Below the pieces are notes generated by a model. The model searched no databases and was not told where the DNA came from. It saw nothing but the letters and a program-made list of their open reading frames with translations. A program made the translations under genes and the position numbers. A stretch of DNA of 14,094 nucleotides, taken from Isotricha intestinalis. Taxonomy: Eukaryota > Ciliophora > Litostomatea > Vestibuliferida > Isotrichidae. This document shows positions 1 to 9,279 of this stretch, one piece after another. Every line of letters begins with the position of its first letter. Within the stretch, counting starts at the first letter, position 1. The DNA lies in NCBI GenBank assembly GCA_023807065.1, contig JAJJLU010004367.1, forward strand, positions 1 to 14,094, read 5' to 3'.

Positions 1-1
1 T

Positions 2-698
2 AAGCCTTCAAATATTTTATTATCATTCAATAAAAATAATGTGAATAAAATATGTTTCAAAATATCTGATTTTGGTTTAAGTAAATTATATGAAGAAAAT
101 ATTTTAAGTAGAAGTAGTATAAGAGGTAAATCTCAATTTAAATCTCCTGAATTTTTAAAAGGTGAAAAAATAAATGATAAAAGTGATATATGGTCTTTAG
201 GTATTCTTATTTATTATCTTTTATTTCAAAACTATCCTTACAAAGGAACAGAATATGAAATTGTGGAACAAATAGAATCCAATAAACAATTAAATACTAT
301 AAATGATAAATTATTAGATAATTTATTAAAAAAAATATAAATCCTAATGTAAATAAAAGAATTAATTGGGAAGATTATTTTAATCATCCTTTTTTTAATA
401 ATATTACTAATAATTTACCTTCTTTTAATATGATATGTAGTAATCATTCAAAATTATTATGGTTATTGTTCTGATTGTAAATGTAATATTTGTGAATTAT
501 GTAATCATAATTAATATTATTCTTTTTTATCAAATGTCTTTTAATCAAAATGAAATTAATCAAATAAATAATTTATCTAATAGAATAAATGAGAGATTAG
601 CTCAATTTATTAATATTCAAATTAACATTGAAGAATTAATAAATAAAATAAATCAATTAAAGGTAATTCTTCAATATATGAAAAGGTTCCTAATATAA
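2..698 (+). pseudogene. Broken protein kinase with B-box-like zinc finger and coiled coil (5' end outside window)
   Basis: The window opens inside a kinase catalytic loop: KPSN at 2-13, DFG at 68-76, the APE-equivalent SPE at 143-151 and DIWSLG from 185. The frame stops at 338-340, just after an A-run. The C-lobe then continues in another frame from 340, where NPNVNKRINW (340-369) supplies the conserved subdomain XI Arg, and runs on through NHPFF to a TGA at 472-474. From about 455 the original frame resumes with a Cys/His cluster (YCSDC, CNICELCNH; an upstream CSNH completes it) resembling a B-box, up to a TAA at 512-514. A third frame then gives a Gln/Asn/Ile-rich coiled coil to 698. More shifted coding-like sequence may reach about 780. 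At least three frame changes make this a decayed gene. Kinase identity is seen directly. The B-box and coiled-coil assignment comes from residue pattern. If active, it would have been a Ser/Thr kinase of an expanded protist family. Confidence 0.8.
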
Positions 699-920
699 TC
701 AAAAAAATGTTGTTTATAATATAACAATAAAAAATATTATAAATCCCAATTCTCAAGATTCTTCAAAAAAAACGTTTTGAAAAATAAAAAAAGTAAACTG
801 TCAAGAAAAAAAAATCTAAATAAATCATTATTAAAACCATTAAAATATTTTTTTGAAAAAATCTTTCATATTCAAATTAACTTTTTTATAAACAAATCAA
901 ATAAAATTTCTTGAAAATAT

Positions 921-1235
921 CTATTCTGAATTAACTAAAGATAATAATTTTAATCTACTTGTTGTTCTGAATTCTTCTTTTGAAATTTTTCCATCACCAT
1001 CTTTATCAATAGATTCTAATACAGTAATAATTTTTTCTTCAGGTACTTCAAAGTCTTTTTTAAATTTTAAAGCAATCGTTTTTATTAAAGTTTCAACTTC
1101 TTCTTTTTCAATAAAACCACTTTGATCACTATCAATTTTATCAAAAAATTTATCCATATATCCATTAAATTTTTGTTCATCATCTACAACTTCTTTTAAA
1201 GCATTTTTTGCTTTGCTAAATAAACCACTAAACAT
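921..1235 (-). CDS. Small two-EF-hand calcium-binding protein
   Basis: This 104-residue protein has two canonical EF-hand loops. Loop 1 spans residues 35-46 (D-S-D-Q-S-G-F-I-E-K-E-E) and loop 2 residues 77-88 (D-K-D-G-D-G-K-I-S-K-E-E). Both have acidic residues at positions 1, 3 and 12 and Gly at 6, so both should bind calcium. The N-terminus MFSGLFSKAKNALKEV is a short amphipathic helix that could bind a membrane or partner; that is inference. The protein is shorter than four-hand calmodulin and is a complete single pair of hands, as in small calcium sensors of protists. The start follows an A/T-only leader with a perfect 14-base palindrome at 1258-1271. It ends in TAA. It is the last of five minus-strand genes and lies 563 bases from the PP2A B'' gene, another EF-hand protein. 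The specific target is unknown. Confidence 0.85.
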   Translation of the reverse strand: MFSGLFSKAKNALKEVVDDEQKFNGYMDKFFDKIDSDQSGFIEKEEVETLIKTIALKFKKDFEVPEEKIITVLESIDKDGDGKISKEEFRTTSRLKLLSLVNSE

Positions 1236-1798
1236 TTTTTTAATTTATTTATAAAAAAGAAATTAATTTCTAAATAAATAAAAAATTTTATTTCAAATAT
1301 GATATATTTTAAAAAAAAAAATCAAATAAAAAAAAAATTAATCAATATAATAGAATGTCTTAAAATAAATTTATTAAATATCTTAAATTCAGGAAATATA
1401 CTTTAAATTTTAGGATTCATTCAATAAGAATAATTTAAAGGGGTTAGTCATAAAAAATATAATTATGATTATGTTGAAATCAAAAATGAATATAATGATT
1501 TGATTTTTGATTGACTGTTTATTTATTTTATTATATTTAAGATAAAACAATAAAGTTCTGTTCTAATAAATCAAATATTTCAAATTACTATTATTTATTA
1601 TAAATTAATTAATAATAAAAGAAATTAGAAATAAAAAAAATCAAAAAAATATAAAAAGAAAAAATAAAATAAATAAAAAAGAAACAAATCTTAAAAAAAC
1701 TAAAAAAAATTGTAAATCATTTATATAATATTATTTAAATTTAAATAATGAAGAAATTCTTTTTTCAATTATCAAATAATAAATAAAAAAAATTAAAT
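1236..1798. other. AT-rich intergenic region between the EF-hand and PP2A B'' genes
   Basis: This 563-base gap is almost pure A/T, with poly-A and poly-T runs. It should hold the 3' end of the PP2A B'' transcript (right side) and the promoter of the EF-hand gene (left side). A perfect 14-base palindrome, AGAAATTAATTTCT, lies at 1258-1271. A less AT-biased patch around 1380-1520 gives short coding-like stretches in shifting frames on the plus strand, such as YNYDYVEIKNEYNDLIFD. They are too short and broken to call a gene. I see no RNA gene. Confidence 0.5.
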
Positions 1799-3415
1799 TT
1801 AATTATCTTGTTCATCATTAGAATCAATAACAGGTTCTTCCTCTTCATTATCATCATTTTCTTCACTCATTTTTTTCATATATTCATTATAAGCAAATTT
1901 ATCCCAATCAGTATAATCAGGAATTTTATCAACTTCTGTTAAAGAAAAAGGATCTTTTTGTTCATTTTCAATAAATTTATTTAAATTAAATAAAGCATTA
2001 AATAATATAGAAGCACTTTTAGGATGATCATAAAAATTTTGAATAGTCCATTGATATTCTTTATCAGGTGGAATCATATCATATAATTGACATAAAACAT
2101 CATTAAATAATATAGTTTCATTTTGATTATTTTCTAATCTTTGTTCTTGTTCTTTATAAAAATATTCCATTTCACTTGGAGTAACAATTCCATTATCATC
2201 TAAATCAAGTATTTTAAACCAATATTCAATACTTGTTTTTGTTGTTTTATCTTCTTCACTTAATAAATACCATAAAAAATCTTCAAAACACATTTTTCCA
2301 GGTTGTGTACTTTTAAATTTTCTTGGTATTTGTTGAAATATTCTATCTACTGCTTTTATTCCTAATGAATGACCATCATATCTACTAAAAGCTTCTTTAG
2401 ATATAAATAATTCTTTTTCTGGTTCTCTATTATTATCTAATTCAAAAAATATACAATATATTACATAGAAATGTTCATATGAAAAATATTGTCTTACATT
2501 ATTTATATCTTCATCACTTACTTTTTTTAATATTTCTATTAAATTAGATTTCTTAAAATCATGTAAAGTTATTTTTCCATCGTCATCGCTATCATTAATA
2601 TAGAATATTCTCATTATAACAGTATCAGAATATTTATGTTGATAAGTAGGATGTTCTCTTAAGAAATCTAATGATGGATTTAAATCAAGTAAAGCTCTTA
2701 AAAAAGGATAAAAATCATCTCTTACAATAACATCTCTTTCAGGAGATTTAATAAAATTAAAATATTTTTTAACTTGAGAACATCCTCTAAAATTTTGAAT
2801 GTGAAATTGATCAAATTGATTTCTAGAAATTTTTCCTTTTTTATCTTTATCAATTTTATTAAATAAAACACAATTAAATAAAGGTGGAAATCCATAAAAA
2901 TCCTTAGTAATAGGTAAAAATTCAGATAAATTTAATTCATTTTTTTCTTTAAATATATTATCAATTAAAGTATTTTCTTGAGCAATGATTTCAAAAGGTA
3001 ATTCAGGAAAATAAAATTTAGGTATAGTACTTAAATTCATAGAAGTAGCTAAAGAATTAGTAAGTGATTCAGTCATTTTTCTTTCTTCATTAATAACTTG
3101 AGATTCAGTCATTAAATTTTTTTTTTCAACTTGAAAAATTTGAAGAGAAACTGAATTTGGACTTACTGGAGGAATAAAATGTGAAGCTGCAATTTGACTA
3201 TTTGATAATGAATTATTTAATCTATTTGCAAATATTGGATTTGGAGTTCTTAATGCTATATTTTTCTGCTTACAGTCATTTATTAATTTTTGCACTAATT
3301 GTAATGTTTGAGGTTGACTAAACCATGTTATTAAATTTTCTTCCATCATTTTATCACATAGTTTGTAACGAATGTTTTTCTTTATACTTGGATGAATTCT
3401 ACGTATTTTTTCCAT
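1799..3415 (-). CDS. Protein phosphatase 2A regulatory subunit B'' (PR72/PR70-type, EF-hand)
   Basis: This 538-residue protein is a regulatory subunit that targets the PP2A catalytic/scaffold dimer in a calcium-responsive way. The family hallmark IPKFYFPE lies at residues 131-138, ahead of the EF-hand core. Three EF-hand-like loops are visible: 189-200 (DKDKKGKISRNQ, with Gln instead of Glu at position 12), 275-286 (DSDDDGKITLHD) and 404-415 (DLDDNGIVTPSE). Further B''-type signatures are RDDFYPFLRALLDLNPSLDF (233-252), the YFSYEHFYVIYCIFFELDNN block (310-329), FLWYLLSEEDK (380-390) and IEYWFKILDLDDNG (396-409). Residues 100-130 are Ser/Thr-rich and probably flexible, and the C-terminus (515-538) is acidic. 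The length matches the family. The start is the first Met after an A/T-only leader, and no introns are seen. It lies 118 bases downstream of the tail-anchored protein gene on the same strand. The family call is firm; the substrate and cellular role are unknown. Confidence 0.95.
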   Translation of the reverse strand: MEKIRRIHPSIKKNIRYKLCDKMMEENLITWFSQPQTLQLVQKLINDCKQKNIALRTPNPIFANRLNNSLSNSQIAASHFIPPVSPNSVSLQIFQVEKKNLMTESQVINEERKMTESLTNSLATSMNLSTIPKFYFPELPFEIIAQENTLIDNIFKEKNELNLSEFLPITKDFYGFPPLFNCVLFNKIDKDKKGKISRNQFDQFHIQNFRGCSQVKKYFNFIKSPERDVIVRDDFYPFLRALLDLNPSLDFLREHPTYQHKYSDTVIMRIFYINDSDDDGKITLHDFKKSNLIEILKKVSDEDINNVRQYFSYEHFYVIYCIFFELDNNREPEKELFISKEAFSRYDGHSLGIKAVDRIFQQIPRKFKSTQPGKMCFEDFLWYLLSEEDKTTKTSIEYWFKILDLDDNGIVTPSEMEYFYKEQEQRLENNQNETILFNDVLCQLYDMIPPDKEYQWTIQNFYDHPKSASILFNALFNLNKFIENEQKDPFSLTEVDKIPDYTDWDKFAYNEYMKKMSEENDDNEEEEPVIDSNDEQDN

Positions 3416-3533
3416 TTTATTTTTTTATTATGTTTTTTATTTTCGGAAATTGTTTTTGTTATATGAATTTGAAAATTTAAATATTTATTTATTTTTGTAA
3501 GATAATTTTTTTTTTGATATTTTTTATAAGTGT

Positions 3534-4400
3534 TTAAAGTATTTTATATAAAAAGAATATTATTATTAACCATAATAATCCAATTATATATAATTTATTT
3601 TTATATAACGTTTCTTTGTATACAAGAGAATATCTAATTTTATAAATTTGAAACCAATTAAATGGTTTTTTTTTTTTTGCTCCATTCCAACCTTTATTAT
3701 TAGGAGGATATTCATAATCTTTTTTTTCATCATTTAAAACAAAAGATTCATTTCTTAAAGATGTATAATTTCCTAACCATAAATCCCCATCTGCAGCTCC
3801 ATCTAATTTCTTTTTTTTTATTTTTAATTGTTTTAATTTTTCTTCAATTTCAATTAAAAATTCATACCAAAAAATAAATTTCTCTTCATCACTTTTTCTA
3901 AAAAAATAATTGATTTTAACTTCTTTTCCTTTATCATTTAAATCAATTATTTCAATTCCATTTTCATTATTTTGATTTAATAATTCATCAAATATATAAA
4001 TATAAATAGTAATTTCTCTTCCAGACATATGTTCTGCAAAATCATCATTTAAATTAATATTAATAGCTTTCATACTAATAATTAAGTCATCAATAATATT
4101 TTTTTCATGTGAATATTTAATTGTATATTTTAATAAACTTTCAGATATTATTTTCCAAGCTTTTGAAATATCATCATGTGAAATATTTACATGTATTTTC
4201 CAATCTGGAAGAGTATGATTTTCATTAGTTTGAGCTATACCATATAATCTCCCTTTTATTGTATATAATTTTACAAAACCATTTGTTACTAATAATTCTA
4301 TTTTTATTTTTTTATTATTTACTTCAATAAATTGATTTGGGATATCATAACGATTTGTTATTGCATATGTATAATCAAAATTTTTATCTAATAAATCCAT
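3534..4400 (-). CDS. Tail-anchored protein with a bacterial effector-like signature
   Basis: This intact 288-residue protein has a soluble domain, a lysine patch (194-198 and 242-245) and one hydrophobic segment at the extreme C-terminus (about 270-288, YIIGLLWLIIIFFLYKIL). It has no N-terminal signal peptide. The layout is that of a tail-anchored protein with its body in the cytosol, on the ER, outer mitochondrial or hydrogenosomal, or another membrane. The soluble part has a distinctive order: DWKIHVNIS (66-74), ISKAWKIISESLLKY (78-92), GREITIYIYIFDE (127-139), YTSLRNES (212-219) and YPPNNKGWN (231-239). From memory, this W-K-x-H-[IV]-S / G-[KR]-x-I-T-[IL]-Y / S-x-RNE pattern recalls uncharacterised proteins of intracellular bacteria, and the N-terminal lyase region of LanKC lanthipeptide synthetases. 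I cannot confirm this without a profile search, so the enzymatic role is unassigned. It sits 80 bases downstream of the TBC gene on the same strand. CDS status is firm; the relationship is tentative. Confidence 0.82.
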   Translation of the reverse strand: MDLLDKNFDYTYAITNRYDIPNQFIEVNNKKIKIELLVTNGFVKLYTIKGRLYGIAQTNENHTLPDWKIHVNISHDDISKAWKIISESLLKYTIKYSHEKNIIDDLIISMKAININLNDDFAEHMSGREITIYIYIFDELLNQNNENGIEIIDLNDKGKEVKINYFFRKSDEEKFIFWYEFLIEIEEKLKQLKIKKKKLDGAADGDLWLGNYTSLRNESFVLNDEKKDYEYPPNNKGWNGAKKKKPFNWFQIYKIRYSLVYKETLYKNKLYIIGLLWLIIIFFLYKIL

Positions 4401-4480
4401 TTTTTTATTAAATTATTTTAAATAATAAAATTTTTAATTTCAATTATTAAATAAATAATTATTCAATTAATATTCTCTTT

Positions 4481-7228
4481 TTATTTATTTTCTTCTTTTT
4501 TTTGATTAAATAACTTTTCTTCTAAAATATATTCTTTTTCAATATTCTTAATTAAATCATTTTTAATTTGTTTTTCATCAAAACATTTTTCAAATAAATC
4601 GATATTTCCATCCTTTAAAAAATCAGTTTTTAACAAATCACTAATAAGAAATTTTAAAATTTCTTCATAATTCATTTTCATTATTTCTTTTTCAAATGAA
4701 TGAAGAATTAATATTCCAATTTTCATTAAAGATTCCCATCCATTTAAAATAAATTTATCCAAAATTCTAATTAAAATTTTAGGAGAATCTTTTTCTGAAT
4801 TATATTGTCTTGAATTAAGAAATAAAGTAATAAACCAAGGTGAAATAAAATTTTGAATATCTATACTTTTACCAATTAAATAACTAAGTAATTCAGGCTC
4901 AAATAAAGATATTAGTCTTTTAAATACATAAAAAAAATGTTTTAATTTTATTAAATCTTTATCAAAAATAATATAATAATCTGTATTAAAAAAGAAAGAT
5001 AAAAATATATAAAATGAAGTTTCTTCATCTGTTAATTCTAGTAAAAATGAAACAATGTAATTCATTCCTTGATAATATTTTATTTCCCCGTTTAATTCTG
5101 ATACTGACCATAAAATATTTAATAATTTATTTCTTATTTCTTCTGTTTTTTCTGTGTCTTTTATAAATGTTCTTATTACATCTTTTTGAATATCATTTTT
5201 TAATTTTTCATCTTTTAATGAATTTAAAACTTCTTTATAATTATATTTTTTCTTTAATTTTGATATTTCTAAATAATTTTCCCAAAGCTTTATTCTTAAT
5301 TTATTATCTGTTTTAGAATCTTTAAGAATAATATTATATATATTTCTTGATAAAGATTTACTAATATTTCTTGAAAGAAGCATTAAATTTAAATATTCTT
5401 TCTTTTTAAGATATTTTAAAGAAAAACTAATTAATTTAATATTTTTTTTTTCAAGAGAGAAATCATTTAAATATAAATAACCATAATTTTCATGATGTAA
5501 ATATTTTCTTACAGTATAATTTGAAATATTATTATAAATTTTATAATATTCTAAATAATCTTTACTCAATTGATATTGTTCAATTAATTCAGAAATTAAA
5601 TTTAAAGAATCTAATAATGCAACGTTAAATGAAGAAAAACTTGGAATATTTAATTTTATAATTTCAGATATTTCTTGTTTAGCCATTTGATCAATTATAG
5701 GAACTTTAGTAGCATTAATTAATCTATAATTTTTTATTAAGGGACAAATTCTAGATTTGCTTAATAAACTACTATCATAAATTTCTTCATTAAATCCAAT
5801 CATTGTTCCTAATTTTAAGAAAAAATTATTTGGTTTTTCATTTGGCAAAACTAAGTCTTTCATTCTTGTTATATAATCTTCTAATTTAATTGCTAATTTA
5901 ACTTCACAAATGTTTTTCCAAAATGATTTTGTTCTAAAAAATTTATTTTTACTTAATATTGCAGATAAATATGTTTTTAAGTTTGTTTTTTTATTTTGAT
6001 AAAAAAATCTTTCTCCAATGAAAATAATTAAAAAGTTTAAATCAAATTTCTTTGAAATAATTGCACTATTGTTTAACATAATATATGATAGAATTTCACT
6101 TAACAATTCTAAATTTTTTAAATTTAAAAATTGAACTGAAGATTCTTTTTTTCTTTCTATTAAAAGAGTAAGAAATATTTTTTCACATTCAATAGATTTA
6201 TTTTTAATTATTTCCATTAAATCAGCATAATCTTCAACTAAACAATTTTCTTCATTAAATAATTGATCAATTACTTTATTCATAAAATTTTTAAGTTCAT
6301 TATCTTTCATTTTAACAATTGAATTTTTGTCATTAATAATATATTCTCCCTTTTTTATATTATTTTCTTCTTCTGGATTTTCTTTTAAAAAATCAGAAAA
6401 AGAAATAAAATTTGCTTTTGGCAATCTTTCATTATCTTTACTTTTATTATATTTATTTATTTCATTAAAAAATAATAATTTATCTTTTTCTATAACTTCT
6501 TGATTAATTAATTGGTTTATTAAATTCTTATATTCTTCTTCGTTTTTTATAAATTCTCCTAAAATATTATAATAGTTTTCCATTACTGTTTTTATTAATT
6601 TTATTCTATTTTCTTCATTTTCTTCTATTTCTTTTTTAATTTCTAAATATTTGGTATTATATATTGAAATTTGTTTATTATATCTTTCAACTTCACATTT
6701 ATAGAAAAATTCTTCATTTTTAATTTGAGAAGATAACTTAGTTAATCCATCTTTAATTCTTTCATTTTGTTCCTTATCTTCATTTTTTTGATTAAAATTA
6801 TTTGCAATATAATTTAATTTGTAATAATTTTTTTTTGAAACATCAAATAATTTATAATATTTGATAAAATCAATAGTAATATTATTTAATTTATTAATCT
6901 CTTCTTGATAAATTTTTTGTTGATTAATTCCAAATTCATCTAACTTTAAAATAACTTCCTTTTCCATTCTATTTGAAATTTCAATTGTATTTAAAAAACA
7001 TTTTTCTAGTGATTTTTTAATATTTTGAATATTATTATATAAAATCGAATTAACTGGGAAAGAATCTTTTTCAACTATTTTATATTTATTTTTAAATGAA
7101 ATTGCATTGTCTTTATAATAAGATAAATGAAATTTAAAAAAATTAACTAAATCTGCAATTGCTTTTAAATTTTGTTGTGAATTTGTTAACAAATTTTTAT
7201 TTTCTTCTATAATATTCATATAATCCAT
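4481..7228 (-). CDS. Rab GTPase-activating protein: TBC domain with F-BAR-like N-terminus
   Basis: This 915-residue protein ends in a TBC domain (about 625-880) that accelerates GTP hydrolysis by a Rab GTPase in vesicle traffic. Both catalytic fingers are present: the Arg finger I-x-x-D-x-x-R at 680-686 (IQKDVIR) and the Gln finger YYQGMNY at 718-724. LRIKLWENYLEI (644-655) opens the domain and NFISPWFITLF (793-803) is a typical mid-domain block. Residues 1-250 are helical and charged; the length, the Tyr/Lys pattern and YKCEVERYNKQISIYNTKYL (176-195) suggest an F-BAR membrane-bending dimer. This part is inference. Residues 315-455 form an alpha-helical linker including FLNLKNLELLSEIL (367-380) and KTKSFWKNI-like text (433-440), similar in style to the helical region before TBC in protist proteins. 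No introns or frameshifts are seen. Downstream, the tail-anchored protein gene starts 80 bases away. The Rab partner is unknown. Confidence 0.92.
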   Translation of the reverse strand: MDYMNIIEENKNLLTNSQQNLKAIADLVNFFKFHLSYYKDNAISFKNKYKIVEKDSFPVNSILYNNIQNIKKSLEKCFLNTIEISNRMEKEVILKLDEFGINQQKIYQEEINKLNNITIDFIKYYKLFDVSKKNYYKLNYIANNFNQKNEDKEQNERIKDGLTKLSSQIKNEEFFYKCEVERYNKQISIYNTKYLEIKKEIEENEENRIKLIKTVMENYYNILGEFIKNEEEYKNLINQLINQEVIEKDKLLFFNEINKYNKSKDNERLPKANFISFSDFLKENPEEENNIKKGEYIINDKNSIVKMKDNELKNFMNKVIDQLFNEENCLVEDYADLMEIIKNKSIECEKIFLTLLIERKKESSVQFLNLKNLELLSEILSYIMLNNSAIISKKFDLNFLIIFIGERFFYQNKKTNLKTYLSAILSKNKFFRTKSFWKNICEVKLAIKLEDYITRMKDLVLPNEKPNNFFLKLGTMIGFNEEIYDSSLLSKSRICPLIKNYRLINATKVPIIDQMAKQEISEIIKLNIPSFSSFNVALLDSLNLISELIEQYQLSKDYLEYYKIYNNISNYTVRKYLHHENYGYLYLNDFSLEKKNIKLISFSLKYLKKKEYLNLMLLSRNISKSLSRNIYNIILKDSKTDNKLRIKLWENYLEISKLKKKYNYKEVLNSLKDEKLKNDIQKDVIRTFIKDTEKTEEIRNKLLNILWSVSELNGEIKYYQGMNYIVSFLLELTDEETSFYIFLSFFFNTDYYIIFDKDLIKLKHFFYVFKRLISLFEPELLSYLIGKSIDIQNFISPWFITLFLNSRQYNSEKDSPKILIRILDKFILNGWESLMKIGILILHSFEKEIMKMNYEEILKFLISDLLKTDFLKDGNIDLFEKCFDEKQIKNDLIKNIEKEYILEEKLFNQKKEENK

Positions 7229-7437
7229 TTTTAAATAATTTATTATTTAATGAATTTTTAAAAATTGAATTTAAAACAATTATTATTAAATAATATTTCA
7301 ATTAATTTTTAAAAATAATTTTAATTGTTTATTTCAATTAATTAATAAGTTAAATTTTAATCAATAAACAAACAACAAATTTACCAAAAAGCCAAAAAAA
7401 GAAACAAAATTTACAAATATAATAAAATGATATTTAT

Positions 7438-9279
7438 TTAATTATCAGAAAATTTTATAATTTTACTTAATTTCGGTTTATTAGTTCTTCTTCTATTAGT
7501 CACAGATTTTTTAGATTTAACAATTCCTGTTGTATTTAAAGTATATTTTCTTCTTTTATGATTGACTTCGTTGACAAAATTAAATAATTCTTCAGAATAT
7601 TCATTAAGTATTCTTGGCCAATTTTCAAATTTATTTGAAAGAAGAGAAAATAAAAGAGAATTAGGTACTTGATAATTAAATTTTAATAACTCTATTTTTC
7701 CAGTATTACTTTTATCTTCAAAACTTCTCCATTCAATTGTTGGTTGTTGTATTGATAATTTTATTTTTGAATTAAAAGAATTATTATTTCCTTGATAAAA
7801 GAAATTTTCAAATTTTTGAATATCAAATCCATTTAATATATTAAGAGAAAATACTATATCTCTTTTTTTTTCGTTTATTATAATGCATTTATAAATTATA
7901 TTTTCTAAATTATATCCTTTCTTTATTAAATTAAATAAAAATCTCATTTCATGAAAAGTCAAACAAAAAACTTTTATCATTTCTTCATATATTATTTCAA
8001 TAATATAAGGACGAAAATGAAAGAAAAATATTTCATTTTTCTCATCTTTTGATAATTCAATTAAAAAAGAAAACTCTTTTTTATTATCAATTAAATCTAA
8101 ATTTAATTTCTCTTTAAATAAAAGTTTAATTTTAATTGGATCAATTTTAACAATTTTTTGATTATTTTTAATTTGAAAAATATAATGAACTTCATCTCTA
8201 AAACTTTTAATAGAACTTAAATAACATAAAGTAGATTTTTCCCAATTATTAAATTCATTTTCAATTAAATGAATCATTAAAGCTTTTCCTGCAATTTTAA
8301 TTATTTTTGCTCCATCAGTTTTTTTTAATTCAATTATTGGAGGAATAATTTCTAAAGAAAAAATATTGTGATTAAATAATAAAAGAAATTTCCTTATTTC
8401 TTGACTTTTTTTATCATAAAATGAACAACTTTCTGTAAATAATTTAATTATATTTACTAATTCTTCTATTTTTTCTTTTATTTCATCTTTTAAAAATATT
8501 ATTTCATTTTTTTTTGTTATTTCTAATAATTTTGCTAAAAATAAAATAAATTTAGTATATGATATTGAATAAAAAAATGGTATTATATTGAAAGGTAAAA
8601 AATATTCCTGCTTTTCATTTTTTTTTTTATTTGTAATTTTTATTTTTATTGAATTAATAGTTAAAAATATATTTTCTTTACCAAATTTTTTTAATTTAAA
8701 TCCTTTTGAATAGGATATAATATCTGAATTTTCATAATTTTTAATTTTATCTTCGAAGTTTTTTAAAGTATTTTGATATAAGAAATTATTTTTAAATTCA
8801 AATTTATCATTAATAATTCTATAATAATTATCAGGAAAAAGATTAATCATAGCTTCTCCGTTATTAATATATTCAATAATATTTCTTTGAACTGGTTTAA
8901 AAAAAAGAACTTTAGTTTTATATTTATTATTTCTTTCAGTTTTATTCAAAGATAAAGGATAATCATGATCAGTAAATAATATTTTTCTTCTAATATCAAT
9001 ATCTAAACTAGAAGTATAAGTTTTTAAAAATTCTTTTGTTTTATCAATATTACTTTTTTTAGGAGATTCTTCAATTCTATTATTTCTAGAATTTGTGGCG
9101 TAAGATTTAATTTCATATTTCAATTTTGTATTGGAAATATTATCAAAATCATCTGATTTAACAGTTCTTCCTGGATGTGATAATGGTTTGAAATTTGTTA
9201 ATTTCTCATTTTTAAATTTAAATACTTTAATTGGAGACAAATTTTTTTGTCTCATTTCAGAAAGGATATAATTCATCAT
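7438..9279 (-). CDS. Large uncharacterised lysine/asparagine-rich protein
   Basis: This intact 613-residue frame ends in TAA, and I do not recognise the family. The N-terminal ~110 residues look disordered, with SPIK, SHPGRTVKSDDF and EESPKKS, so phosphorylation sites are possible. The centre is a mixed helix/strand, hydrophobic-rich region including FLPFNIIPFFYSISYTKFILFLAKLLE (about 227-253), SLEIIPPIIELKK and FHFRPYIIEIIYEEMIKVFCLTFHEMRFLFNLI. These are aromatic and amphipathic rather than clear membrane spans. The C-terminus is strongly basic (HKRRKY, KSKKS, NRRRTNKPKLSK), a likely nuclear-localisation or nucleic-acid-binding tail. The start could be either of two adjacent Met codons; the first is used here. 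Its upstream side is the divergent gap shared with the Mei2-like gene. No catalytic motif is visible. It may be a conserved lineage-specific protein. Confidence 0.82.
   Translation of the reverse strand: MMNYILSEMRQKNLSPIKVFKFKNEKLTNFKPLSHPGRTVKSDDFDNISNTKLKYEIKSYATNSRNNRIEESPKKSNIDKTKEFLKTYTSSLDIDIRRKILFTDHDYPLSLNKTERNNKYKTKVLFFKPVQRNIIEYINNGEAMINLFPDNYYRIINDKFEFKNNFLYQNTLKNFEDKIKNYENSDIISYSKGFKLKKFGKENIFLTINSIKIKITNKKKNEKQEYFLPFNIIPFFYSISYTKFILFLAKLLEITKKNEIIFLKDEIKEKIEELVNIIKLFTESCSFYDKKSQEIRKFLLLFNHNIFSLEIIPPIIELKKTDGAKIIKIAGKALMIHLIENEFNNWEKSTLCYLSSIKSFRDEVHYIFQIKNNQKIVKIDPIKIKLLFKEKLNLDLIDNKKEFSFLIELSKDEKNEIFFFHFRPYIIEIIYEEMIKVFCLTFHEMRFLFNLIKKGYNLENIIYKCIIINEKKRDIVFSLNILNGFDIQKFENFFYQGNNNSFNSKIKLSIQQPTIEWRSFEDKSNTGKIELLKFNYQVPNSLLFSLLSNKFENWPRILNEYSEELFNFVNEVNHKRRKYTLNTTGIVKSKKSVTNRRRTNKPKLSKIIKFSDN

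Noticed and set aside
2..340. Programmed frameshifting as an explanation of the kinase gene
   Set aside because: The shift site (AAA ATA TAA context) is not a known slippery stop such as AAA-TAA, and several further shifts follow, so decay is simpler.
1360..1560. Possible coding remnant (YNYDYVEIKNEYNDLIFD and similar) between genes
   Set aside because: The readable stretch is under 20 residues, with no family pattern and mixed stops nearby; AT-rich noise is sufficient.
7376..7420. AAATTTACCAAA / AAAATTTACAAA near-repeat downstream of the 613-residue gene
   Set aside because: It is a short imperfect similarity in A-rich 3' sequence, not distinguishable from chance.
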